The position numbers and the translations under genes are program-made. This document shows, piece after piece, positions 1 to 9,541 of a DNA stretch of 37,826 nucleotides (the first letter of the stretch is position 1; every line of letters begins with the position of its first letter). The notes below the pieces were generated by a model, which saw only the letters and a list, made by a program, of their open reading frames with translations, was not told the DNA's origin and made no database searches. The stretch spans positions 44,816 through 82,641 of the forward strand of contig JALVQA010000012.1 of the NCBI GenBank assembly GCA_027031495.1, written 5' to 3'. The DNA comes from Candidatus Moraniibacteriota bacterium (GTDB lineage: Bacteria; Patescibacteriota; Minisyncoccia; Moranbacterales; GCA-2747515).

Positions 1-93
1 AATGCCCCGAAGGATATCCCAGTCCACCGCGAGGAGATCTATCTCCGCATCAAGAATGAAGAGGAAAACGCGGCCAGTTCCAGCAAGGGCTGA
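1..93 (+). CDS. 3' end of a CDS truncated by the window edge, product unknown
   Basis: Frame 1 reads NAPKDIPVHREEIYLRIKNEEENAASSSKG*, followed at once by a strong hairpin terminator. Confidence 0.55.
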   Translation, partial: NAPKDIPVHREEIYLRIKNEEENAASSSKG

Positions 94-105
94 CAGCCAG
101 CCATT

Positions 106-137
106 CGCCCCTGCGGTATCACTGCAGGGGCGCTTTT
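106..137 (+). terminator. Rho-independent terminator
   Basis: cgcccctgc-ggtatcact-gcaggggcg then cttttt; perfect 9-bp stem. Confidence 0.85.
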
Positions 138-162
138 TAATTCTACTAACCTAATCCTTTGT

Positions 163-693
163 TCATTTGTTCCACGGCGCATGACTCAACAGTTTCATCA
201 TCAGACAATTGCCACTTGCGCCACCATACAAAAGACCAAATCCCACAAACCACGCAATTAATGTAAAACCACTGTGCACGTATACACCTGCAAGCATACT
301 AAATACAATGAGTGCGCCAGCAACAATCATCACCTGACGTATAAGCGGGATGCGTACCTGCTTCTTTTTGCCACCTTTTTGTATTACCGGCAAGCCTTCA
401 GCATGCCACTGTGCAATACCGCCTTCTACGTTGTAGACGTTATCCAGTCCCGCCTTTGCAAGGATGTCACACGCCATATGCGAGCGATTACCACTGGCAC
501 AGTGCACATACACCTCTTTATGTTTGCGTAAATCTTCTATATGCTCCCTCAATTCATCCAACGGTATATTGACAACGCCCGGAATGCGAATATCCTCATG
601 TTCCCCACCGGTGCGTACATCAATGCAGATCACATCCGGCGACGGATTGTCCACTTTCTTTTTAAATTCTTGCACAGAAACGTTCTTTGTCAT
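163..693 (-). CDS. Rhodanese domain protein with C-terminal DUF2892-like membrane region (YgaP-like)
   Basis: IDVRTGGEHEDIRIPGVVNIP and active loop CASGNRS; two C-terminal hydrophobic segments. Confidence 0.85.
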   Translation of the reverse strand: MTKNVSVQEFKKKVDNPSPDVICIDVRTGGEHEDIRIPGVVNIPLDELREHIEDLRKHKEVYVHCASGNRSHMACDILAKAGLDNVYNVEGGIAQWHAEGLPVIQKGGKKKQVRIPLIRQVMIVAGALIVFSMLAGVYVHSGFTLIAWFVGFGLLYGGASGNCLMMKLLSHAPWNK

Positions 694-740
694 ATATTTC
701 TATTTATTTATGCTTTTTATTGTGCTTTTGTGTCCTTTTT

Positions 741-2048
741 TCATGATACCACATCCGAAAGATCCGGCAGCGTTTCAACTGTTTTGTTCAACTCTTTTGT
801 CATAGATGCAAGTACCGTATAGATGCGTGGACGATTTATAAAGCGCATTGGTGTTAACGGTATTGTTACTGTCGTATCTCGCAGATTATCACCCTCACCT
901 TCACATGAATCACTTTCACGCGTTTCTCTCTCCTGTCCCTCTGCGCATTTTTCTCGATAACGCTTATGCACTGGATCACCCTCATTGTTATAGTGCGCAA
1001 GATCATAGCGAAACCATCTCTTGTGCATTCTGCTTCCTTGACATGCTTCTCGCGCAACACTTGCCAATGCCATAGCAAACGCCGGACGCTTGTCACCCAC
1101 ACGTGTACGTCCAGGTGCACCAATTGCGCATACTTGTCCACGATAAATTAGCGTGTTGCCCTGTGCATCGCGTACTGTGCGCAACGCAATAAACGACTTT
1201 TCACCATGTAGCTTAACAAACCCCAAGGGGACATCATTCTGGCAAATAATCACACCATCTGCTGATGGTGTCAGCTCCGTAGTGTTGCGCATCGTCTCAT
1301 ACATACGACGTGACAATGAACTCCCCCTTATTGTTTTCATAGCTTTTATGGTCATTGTTTCTACTTCCGGACAATGCGGAACAATTGTCACGTCACTTTC
1401 TCTTCTATCTTTTTTGTCGCGCACATAGCGCAATGGCGTATCAAACACCGATACTGCATCTGATTCAAGATCAACTGGCTCCGCACTTTCATACGATGTG
1501 CCGACGCGAATCGTGCGCATGTGTGCCTTTCGCAAATCCATTGCGCCAATATAAGCGCTACCAAAGTATACACCATCTAAAACAGTACCTTCCGGCACGT
1601 GCAAAGAAAACGGTGACTGCTCAAAGCCCGATTGTGAAAAATCCAAATACGAAAGTAGTCGCAGACCACTGTGCTCAACAAGTGATCGCACACTATCTTC
1701 TGATTGCCACGAAAGCGCTTGTGGCTTTTGTTCGCGCAATCCTGCCACAAATGCAATTCCCTCAATAATTCTGATAAGTTCTGCCCATGTTGAATAACCA
1801 CCAGAATCGGAAGAACGCACAATGTCATGAAGACGTGCGATTTTTGCTGCCTGCTGATCTTCTGGCACACCACGTGCTGTCATCACCTCTTGCGCATGCG
1901 TTGCGAGAACATTCACAACACCTTCAATGTTATTTTCTTTTAGTAGCACATCGAGATCATGTTCCTCTTCCATCGCCACGCGTCGCAACGCTTCTACCGG
2001 CGATGATGTGGATGTATTTAATTGCTTTTCTTTCCCAAAAAAATACAT
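741..2048 (-). CDS. Hypothetical protein, 435 aa
   Basis: Long intact ORF, collinear with its neighbours; no domain recognised. Confidence 0.75.
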   Translation of the reverse strand: MYFFGKEKQLNTSTSSPVEALRRVAMEEEHDLDVLLKENNIEGVVNVLATHAQEVMTARGVPEDQQAAKIARLHDIVRSSDSGGYSTWAELIRIIEGIAFVAGLREQKPQALSWQSEDSVRSLVEHSGLRLLSYLDFSQSGFEQSPFSLHVPEGTVLDGVYFGSAYIGAMDLRKAHMRTIRVGTSYESAEPVDLESDAVSVFDTPLRYVRDKKDRRESDVTIVPHCPEVETMTIKAMKTIRGSSLSRRMYETMRNTTELTPSADGVIICQNDVPLGFVKLHGEKSFIALRTVRDAQGNTLIYRGQVCAIGAPGRTRVGDKRPAFAMALASVAREACQGSRMHKRWFRYDLAHYNNEGDPVHKRYREKCAEGQERETRESDSCEGEGDNLRDTTVTIPLTPMRFINRPRIYTVLASMTKELNKTVETLPDLSDVVS

Positions 2049-2065
2049 AGCACCTTCTTTACTTT

Positions 2066-4042
2066 TTACTTTTTCAACTCCTCTCGGAAGGCACGCATGT
2101 TTGGTGCACGACCAAGGAAGTCTTTGAGCAGCTGCCGCTCGTCGATCATAGACCCACGCTCCAGAATTGCGCTGCGATACCGCCGCCCGATGCTCGGACT
2201 GAGCAATCCGCCGTGCGCGCGGATGTGCGCCACAATGTCAGCAGCGAACACGCGTGTCCACATATACCCGTAGTACCCGGCATCGTAGCCCATCAAGTGA
2301 CCAAATCCGGCAGCAAAACGGTGTCCTGATGGCACACGCACGCCGGTGTACCGGTAGACAAGACGATTGTATAGTGCGCTGAAGTTGCGTATTGGACGCG
2401 TATGTATCACAAGGTCAAAGAGCGCAAAAATCATCTGCCGCGTCGTGGCATAACCTTTTTGAAAATCACGCGTTGCGATAAGATTGCGCACCATCGTTGG
2501 TGAAAGTAATTTTCCTGTTTGATAATGCTTACCCAAGCGACGCAACACCTTCGGATCCCACGCCCAGTACTCCATCGTCTGCGACGGTGTCTCCACGAAA
2601 TCCCACGCAACATTGGAGCCCGACTGTGATGGTAGTGGCACGCGTGAAAGCGTGTGATGTAGGATGTGTCCGAACTCATGAAAAAGTACAATAACTTCAT
2701 CGTGCGACAAAAGAGATGGTTGGTTTATATGCGGCTTCGGAAAGTTTGTCACCAGCACTGCTGCCGGTGTGTGGTATATCTCACCATCCTGCCACCCGGT
2801 TGTTAGATCAAATGCGGCAGCGTGTCCATACTTATTTTTGCGCGGGAATAGATCCATCGCGATGTACGCACGTGTTGTATCGTCTGGATTAATGATGCGA
2901 TACACGCGCACATCATTGTGCCACGTGCGCACGCCTTCCACACGCTCAAATCGTATATCCAAAAACCGCCCCACAATCGCCATCATTTCCGCCAATACAT
3001 GTTCTAGCGGAAAATATGCCCGCAGTGCGTGCGTATCAATCGCATGCGTTTTCTCCCGTAAATCCCGACTAACAAAAGCAATGTCCCACGGCTTGAGTGC
3101 GCGTAGCTCCAGTGCCTGCGCGTGTGCACGCAACGCTTCCATATCTTTTTGCGTACGCGCGTGTGCCAAATGCAATACCTTCTGAACAAACGCTTCAGCA
3201 CGTTGCGCATTATGTACCATCCGTTCATCCAATACATAGTCCGCATGCGTCGCATAGCCCAACAACCGTGCACGATGCCGACGCAATGCCAAAATCTCAC
3301 GCAACAACTTCTCATTCTTCGCGCCACCCTTGTTCATTAACTTATGCCACATCTCCTCGCGCTTTGCACGATTAGTGATATACTCCATGAACGGTCCACT
3401 CTCGGGATAGTCCAGCGACACAACAATTGTGCCACTGCGCCGCGGCAATCGGGCGACAAAATCCGCCGGCAATCCCGCCGCTTCCTCCTCAGTGAGCAGT
3501 ACTTCATCATGGTGCGCGTTGATGTTCTGTGCAAACTGTGCCGATTTTTTGGTGAGTGTTTGTTGCAATTGCATCAATTCCTTCTGCTTGCGTTCCGGTA
3601 AATCCAGCCCCATGCGCCGGTACGCGCGCAGTGTGTCTTGTAGCAACTTCCGCTCATCCGGGCGCAATTTCTCGCGTCGCCGTGATGCCACTGTAATCGC
3701 CGCATACACGCGCGGATTACGTATAATATGCATTAGTCGTTGCCGCGCCCAGACGTTCATTTTGTGCGCTGTCTCGCGCACGTCCTTGTGCGGGTGCACA
3801 TTTGCCAGAAGCTCCGTAATAGCGATAATATTTTTTGCCAGCACATCCGCTTTTTCCAGTACTAAAATTGTGTTTGTAAATGTCGCATCTTTTGGTACTA
3901 TGCGTGCCACACGCCGATATGCAGATGCCACATCAGCCATTACAGCGCGCACTTCGCGCTCCAGCTGCATCGCACTCCACCGCACCGGCGCAAAAAATGC
4001 CTGCGTGTCTGCACGAATATCATCAGAAATCTTTTGCACCAT
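2066..4042 (-). CDS. M3 family (oligopeptidase-type) metallopeptidase
   Basis: HEFGH zinc motif in VIVLFHEFGHILHHTLSR; downstream GYDAGYYGYMWTRVFAADIV typical of M3. Confidence 0.93.
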   Translation of the reverse strand: MVQKISDDIRADTQAFFAPVRWSAMQLEREVRAVMADVASAYRRVARIVPKDATFTNTILVLEKADVLAKNIIAITELLANVHPHKDVRETAHKMNVWARQRLMHIIRNPRVYAAITVASRRREKLRPDERKLLQDTLRAYRRMGLDLPERKQKELMQLQQTLTKKSAQFAQNINAHHDEVLLTEEEAAGLPADFVARLPRRSGTIVVSLDYPESGPFMEYITNRAKREEMWHKLMNKGGAKNEKLLREILALRRHRARLLGYATHADYVLDERMVHNAQRAEAFVQKVLHLAHARTQKDMEALRAHAQALELRALKPWDIAFVSRDLREKTHAIDTHALRAYFPLEHVLAEMMAIVGRFLDIRFERVEGVRTWHNDVRVYRIINPDDTTRAYIAMDLFPRKNKYGHAAAFDLTTGWQDGEIYHTPAAVLVTNFPKPHINQPSLLSHDEVIVLFHEFGHILHHTLSRVPLPSQSGSNVAWDFVETPSQTMEYWAWDPKVLRRLGKHYQTGKLLSPTMVRNLIATRDFQKGYATTRQMIFALFDLVIHTRPIRNFSALYNRLVYRYTGVRVPSGHRFAAGFGHLMGYDAGYYGYMWTRVFAADIVAHIRAHGGLLSPSIGRRYRSAILERGSMIDERQLLKDFLGRAPNMRAFREELKK

Positions 4043-4044
4043 AT

Positions 4045-6435
4045 CTATTTCTTTACACTAATTTCTCCACTTTTCTCAAGTGAATCAATCATTGACACAA
4101 TGATTTTATCAACCTCTTTGCTTGTTAACGTGCGGTCAGGTGCACCAAAGATGCAGTGAAATGCCATGGAACGTTCACCTGTTTTGTTATTTACGTACAA
4201 ATCAAAAAGGTCAACATCCTTAAGTAATACACCACCAGTATCATAAAGCACGCGCTCAACATCAGCAACACGTGTACGCGCACCAACAATCATGGAAAGG
4301 TCACGTGATACTGTCGGGTACTTTGATAGCGGCTCAAAAAACACTTCTTTCTTAAGCGCTTTTTGTACACTGTTCATATCAATTTCAGCATACGCAACAC
4401 GTGCGTTTTTAATGCCAAAGTACTTTGCCTGCTTTTTTGTAATTTCACCAATCAAACCCAGTGGGGTTTTATCCGTCCCATAAAACACAGCGTGGCGCGA
4501 CGGATGGAGCATAATATGGCGCGCGTCATCTTTGTAATCGTTACTATAGTAACACCCTTCTATACCGAGCGTATCAAGATATGCATCAATCATGCTTTTG
4601 AGAGAGAAGAACTGTCGCGCATCATTATGTTTACTCAGCACAGCGCATGCAAGTACACGGCGTTCATGTGGAAGATCATTTTTCGTCGGCTCATATATTC
4701 TACCAACCTCAAAAATGTGCACAGTGTCAGTATGTGTATAATTACGTGCACACGCTCGCATCAATGCCGGTGCAAGTGTGCGACGCATAAGTGTTTGCTC
4801 TGCGCTCATCGGGTTAAGAAGTTTTACATGTGCATTCTCATCGAGTCCCATTATTCGCGCATCATCAACGCTATAAAAGGAATAACTCTTTACTTCATCA
4901 AAACCACCTGCCACAAAAATATCGCGTGTACGATGTTCAAAAATGCGATTCTCATTGATTGGTGGTACAACAACATTCTCCTTTAGCGGTCGCGGTGGAA
5001 TATTTTCCAGACCGTACAAACGCCCGATCTCCTCAATAAGATCCTCTGGTGTGGCAAGGTCACGACGCACCGGTGGCACTGTGCACACAAGATTATCACC
5101 ATCGTGCGAAACAGCAATGCCAAGACGTGTAAAAATTTGTGCACTTTCTTTTTGTAAAATATCAATGCCAAGCAATTTTGTAACGTATGTTTGCGAAAGC
5201 GTAATTTTTTGCGGCGCAACGGGCACTGGATACACATCGCGTACACTTTTAAGTGTGCCGCCACATATTTCTTTAATAAGCGCTACTGCCTGTGCCTGTG
5301 CATGTGCCACTATTACGGGTGACGGATCACGCTCAAAACGATATGCCGCGTCAGACATAACACTATGACGCGCGCATGTTTTGCGAATTATTGTTCCATC
5401 AAAGTGTGCGCACTCAAGAATAACATTTTTCGTTGAGGATGTCACACCACTCTCTTTGCCGCCCATAACACCGGCAAATGCAAGAACTTTTTCGTCATCC
5501 GCTATTACAATATCATTTTTTGTTACTGTCAGTGTCGTGCCATCAAGCAATACCACTTTCTCATTTGTTGCCCCCATGCGTACGGCTATCGCACCACTAA
5601 TATACTCCTTATCAAATACGTGGAGTGGCTGTCCGGTCTGAAGCATGACATAATTTGTAATATCAACAAGTGGATTGATGCTTCGTATCCCACATACCAT
5701 CAGGCGCGCACGCATCCATTGTGGCGTCTGTACTGTATTATCAACACCTTCAATAAATGTTGCCGTATAACGATCACACGCATCCGTCTTCACGACAACA
5801 TTTTCACCATTGGTATTGTGTGATGGCACTGTACACTCTGTCGTCAACGGTATACTCTCTGCGCCGCGCCCCTCAATTGCAGCGATTTCCCGTGCCACAC
5901 CTTCGTGTGAGAGGCAATCGTGCGCGCGGTTCGGTAAAATATCAATTTCTATAGCCGTGTCATCCAACTCCATGTACTGTGCAAACGGCATACCGATTGG
6001 CGCATCATCCGGCAACACCATAATACCTTCGTGATCATCCCCCAGCCCAAGTTCGTCCTCAGCGCAAATCATCCCATTACTTTCTATGCCGCGAATCTTT
6101 CCTTTCCTAATCGCAAAACCCTTACCGTCTGATGTTGGTAGCACCGCACCGGGTAGCGCTACCGGTACTTTTTGTCCCTCGGCAAGATTTGGCGCACCGC
6201 AGACAATTGTGCGTAACTCGCCTTCGCCCACATCTACTTGCGCCACACTAAGACGATCAGCATTGGGATGTTTTACCTTTGTGCGCACTTGACCGACAAC
6301 GACATTTTTAAAGCCGGTACCGACTTTATCAATATCTTCCACTTCAAACGCACGCACCGTCAACACACGAGCTAGTTCCTCCGGCTCTTTTTGTGTGCCA
6401 CTTAAAGCACGCAACCACGCATAACTGTACTTCAT
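4045..6435 (-). CDS. pheT: Phenylalanyl-tRNA synthetase beta subunit
   Basis: N-terminal tRNA-binding domain (VVVGQVRTKVKHPNADRLSVAQVDVG), B3/B4, B5 and C-terminal FDX-ACB-like region; 796 aa. Confidence 0.96.
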   Translation of the reverse strand: MKYSYAWLRALSGTQKEPEELARVLTVRAFEVEDIDKVGTGFKNVVVGQVRTKVKHPNADRLSVAQVDVGEGELRTIVCGAPNLAEGQKVPVALPGAVLPTSDGKGFAIRKGKIRGIESNGMICAEDELGLGDDHEGIMVLPDDAPIGMPFAQYMELDDTAIEIDILPNRAHDCLSHEGVAREIAAIEGRGAESIPLTTECTVPSHNTNGENVVVKTDACDRYTATFIEGVDNTVQTPQWMRARLMVCGIRSINPLVDITNYVMLQTGQPLHVFDKEYISGAIAVRMGATNEKVVLLDGTTLTVTKNDIVIADDEKVLAFAGVMGGKESGVTSSTKNVILECAHFDGTIIRKTCARHSVMSDAAYRFERDPSPVIVAHAQAQAVALIKEICGGTLKSVRDVYPVPVAPQKITLSQTYVTKLLGIDILQKESAQIFTRLGIAVSHDGDNLVCTVPPVRRDLATPEDLIEEIGRLYGLENIPPRPLKENVVVPPINENRIFEHRTRDIFVAGGFDEVKSYSFYSVDDARIMGLDENAHVKLLNPMSAEQTLMRRTLAPALMRACARNYTHTDTVHIFEVGRIYEPTKNDLPHERRVLACAVLSKHNDARQFFSLKSMIDAYLDTLGIEGCYYSNDYKDDARHIMLHPSRHAVFYGTDKTPLGLIGEITKKQAKYFGIKNARVAYAEIDMNSVQKALKKEVFFEPLSKYPTVSRDLSMIVGARTRVADVERVLYDTGGVLLKDVDLFDLYVNNKTGERSMAFHCIFGAPDRTLTSKEVDKIIVSMIDSLEKSGEISVKK

Positions 6436-6549
6436 ATCTATCTATAAATATATTACGTCAGTGCAAAAACGACAGAAACACCATCGCTATGCACATTGTA
6501 CCACTCACGATAACAAAAATCTAGTAAATGCGTTATATACAATGCAATA

Positions 6550-7163
6550 TTATTGCACAGAGAAAGCTTCCACAAACCACTTGAAAACACCTTGTTTCGG
6601 CACAGAGCATATTGTTGCATCAGTCCATTGCAGTTTTGCGTGCTCATTATTGGAAAGCATAATCACACGTGGCGGTGACGGATAGAACTCTTGCAAAAGC
6701 TTCATCACCGGCCGGTCTGTCCATGTGCGTTCTGCCTGTCGCCATGGCGCAACGGGACCAAACGGACTTATTTGCGCGCAATAGCGCCATCCGTTGTCAC
6801 CACATTGGGATTTTAAACGACTCTTCGTTTGTGAGCACCGCGCGCCACGGATTAAAAACCGGCAAAATATGGTATCCTTCTTTGATAAGGTTTACTTGTC
6901 GCGCCGGTGAGAATTGTTCTCCACTGACGCTGCCGGCTGTCGCCGCGCCACCGGACCGCCACGAAGAAAAAAGTGGCAACGGCCAGTTTGCTGGATTGTT
7001 GAGCGCTTTTGCAGCGGCGGCACTTTCTGAAGCGACTAATGGCACTGTTGCCGCGTGCGCCGTCGTAGACGTAAAAAAGTGTAAATGCAAAACACAACAG
7101 TCCAACAGTAATCACTGCTCGTTTATAACAACAATTTGCCCTGGACACTTTTTTTATTTTCAA
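6550..7163 (-). pseudogene. Secreted protein gene disrupted by two apparent +1 frameshifts (or sequencing errors)
   Basis: Removing one T from the CTTTTTT run (about 7074-7080) joins LKIKKVSRANCCYKRAVITVGLLCFAFTLF to TSTTAHAATVPL, a classical signal peptide. Removing one A near 6814 joins ...VLTNEESFK to SQCGDNGWRYCAQISPFGPVAPWRQAERTWTDRPVMKLLQEFYPSPPRVIMLSNNEHAKLQWTDATICSVPKQGVFKWFVEAFSVQ*. Confidence 0.7.
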
Positions 7164-7270
7164 TACCCGTAAAGTTACAAACCTCAATTTTTTATTTCCT
7201 ATCACACCTTTACTATCAATAGTGTAACAAATTTCTCTAAAAAAGAGTAAAGTGGAAAAATTCATCGCCA

Positions 7271-7896
7271 CTACAACACTTTTGCTTTAAGCACAGCAAG
7301 GACATTATGAAAGATTTTTTCATGCCCCTTACTGTTTGGGTGTAAGCCATCTGCAAGATCACGCTCCTTAACGCTATGCATATTTTCTACGAAGAAGCAC
7401 TTTTCTTCTGTGGCAACCGTCCGAAGAATAGCGTTAAATTTCTCAATACGCTCATTTGTATAACACTTGCCATTTGTGCTTTGCGGTAAAGGATTAACAA
7501 GTGATTCGTTTACTTTTGTCAAACCAACGATTACAATTTTCGTAACATATGTGCGTGCACATGTACAGAGGGCTCTCATATTTTGTTCAAATACACTCTC
7601 TTCACAAAAAACATTACCGTCTTTTGTGATTACGGCGTCATTGATACCAATTGCAAAGATAACCGTATCGATACCATACAGTGGCGTCTTCATCTCACAA
7701 TCAAAGCGCTTTAGGATGCCATCTGCCGTGTCGCCATCAATACCAAAAACATATACTTCGCTTGGTGAGTATCCCGTTGCTCGCAACTCCGCACGCATAA
7801 TATGCAAACTCAAACGATGCACCCACCCACCTTCTTGCTCATCAAAAGCGCCACGTGTAATGCTATCACCAAAAATGCAAAATTTGTACCACTCAT
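7271..7896 (-). CDS. SGNH/GDSL-type hydrolase; start region apparently frameshifted
   Basis: The open frame upstream of the listed start encodes FCIFGDSITRGAFDEQEGGWVHRLSLH (GDSL block I); C-terminal DGLHPNSKGHEKI (block V). No ATG/GTG/TTG lies upstream of the motif in that frame; ATG at 7896 is one base out of frame. Confidence 0.8.
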
Positions 7897-7960
7897 AACA
7901 TATAATCTTAGTGCAATATCATTTACACAGAAATTTATAGTCTGTGTTACAATTTATTGC

Positions 7961-8683
7961 TTATTCAACGTAAATCGTTTCCCATTGAATACCGGCACTC
8001 TCATTCTCCGGATCTACACACCCTCTACGCGCCGACACCATCTTCACAATATTATCTACAAAATAGTACGCTGATGTTGCCTCAAATGCACAGCCAGCAT
8101 CACCATAGCCGCTATGTACGATGATATGTCCACCAACACGTTTACCAAAACGCAAAAATGTCATAAAACTCAAGCCCTTGTTACCACTATCCAACACAGC
8201 ACGCTGCAATTCCTTCTTCTGTGTGTCAAATTTATAGATATTCTCCTGATCCATAAAAATCAATAATGTGCCATCAGCAGAAAGACATCCTTCGCCAATA
8301 AACTCTTCATCAAGATTATACTTCTTCAATAACCCTATAAATGCTACAAACCACGGTTGATCATTATAAAGCGTCGCCTTCTCGCGACAGGCGTCAAACC
8401 GAATACCGTTATCAATATCACGTGGCGCACTACGTGGTGACGCAGCAGGAATATCCCACCAACCCAATTGTGTATGCCTATCATCACTGCACACACTCTC
8501 ATTTTTACCATGAATATCAGCGCTCTTTTGCAAATCGGCAAGTGTTGTCTCACACACCTCGCGCAGACGATATTCATCATTAAGCATATCACGCAATGAC
8601 CCAACGCGATTATAAAATATCAACGCTGCAGTAGATATGCCAAGCAGACATACTGTTAAAGTTCCAATAACGATGTTTTTCAT
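7961..8683 (-). CDS. Hypothetical membrane-anchored/exported protein
   Basis: MKNIVIGTLTVCLLGISTAALIFYNRVG N-terminal anchor; 240 aa intact ORF. Confidence 0.75.
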   Translation of the reverse strand: MKNIVIGTLTVCLLGISTAALIFYNRVGSLRDMLNDEYRLREVCETTLADLQKSADIHGKNESVCSDDRHTQLGWWDIPAASPRSAPRDIDNGIRFDACREKATLYNDQPWFVAFIGLLKKYNLDEEFIGEGCLSADGTLLIFMDQENIYKFDTQKKELQRAVLDSGNKGLSFMTFLRFGKRVGGHIIVHSGYGDAGCAFEATSAYYFVDNIVKMVSARRGCVDPENESAGIQWETIYVE

Positions 8684-8929
8684 ATTCTTTTAATTAGACT
8701 TATTACACATAAGTATATTATTAAAAAACAGTGTCTTAGATACCTTAGTAACGACTACAGCGCCCTCTTCCTTAACAAAATGTGGCACATATGAGAGGCT
8801 TGTTTTTTGGTTTTGTGTTTCATGTTTTAAATACTAAAGCATTCTAAGCCCATTGCAAGTTATTTTTTCACTACCTGACACTCGGAAGTCATTACGCACT
8901 TTACATAACACTCTTTACAGAAAAATGCC

Positions 8930-9472
8930 CTATCCATCGCCCTTCCCAAGTGGCACAATCTCGTCCGATCGCACATCAGCAATTGCCAGTGTAACAATAG
9001 CGCTCGGCAATGTGTCACGTTGCACCAAAAGCGTTAGCGCGCATGTACGATGCATGCCCTCTACAAGAATAATGCGATCATGTTCATCACGCACTGCCGT
9101 CAGAAGCGTCGCCGGTGGAAAATCATCCATGATCGCCAAAACTTTTGCGTTTTTCTTTTGTGCTATCATCGGCGCAACCTCTCGTAATGGTCGCGTCAGT
9201 GCGCCATCGTAATAGTGTTTTATCCATCCTTTCGTCGGTGCGCCATACATATCCACAATCATCGCAAGATCTGTTAGTTGGTACAGCTGCCACTCGCGCG
9301 TTTCCGGTGTAAGTGATGCGATATAGTTGCTGCGCCACGCTTCCCACGAGTCAAAACCGCGCTCGCGCCAGTGCTCTTGCCAACACTTTTGCCACGCCTC
9401 AGCACGCCGCCACGCAGCAAAGACGCGTGCCCATGTGATTGGTCCGATATATTTTAATGTATTTTGCTTCAT
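8930..9472 (-). CDS. ParB/sulfiredoxin-fold-like protein (paralog 1)
   Basis: IILVEGMHRTCAL motif; similar along most of its length to the 11816-12355 product. Confidence 0.7.
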   Translation of the reverse strand: MKQNTLKYIGPITWARVFAAWRRAEAWQKCWQEHWRERGFDSWEAWRSNYIASLTPETREWQLYQLTDLAMIVDMYGAPTKGWIKHYYDGALTRPLREVAPMIAQKKNAKVLAIMDDFPPATLLTAVRDEHDRIILVEGMHRTCALTLLVQRDTLPSAIVTLAIADVRSDEIVPLGKGDG

Positions 9473-9541
9473 ATCCAAACACAGTAAAAGTGTGTTACAC
9501 ATATGCAGTGTACCACATATGTCGTCACTTGGGCGTGGCTA

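Noticed and set aside
2769-4083. Several long plus-strand ORFs antisense to the M3 peptidase gene (e.g. 3429-4061)
   Set aside because: Low-complexity Ser/Arg/Ala/Cys-rich translations mirroring the opposite-strand coding frame; no ribosome-binding site or recognisable domain
6669-7172. 167-aa plus-strand ORF
   Set aside because: Antisense to the frameshifted minus-strand gene, which restores a signal peptide and coherent protein when two bases are corrected
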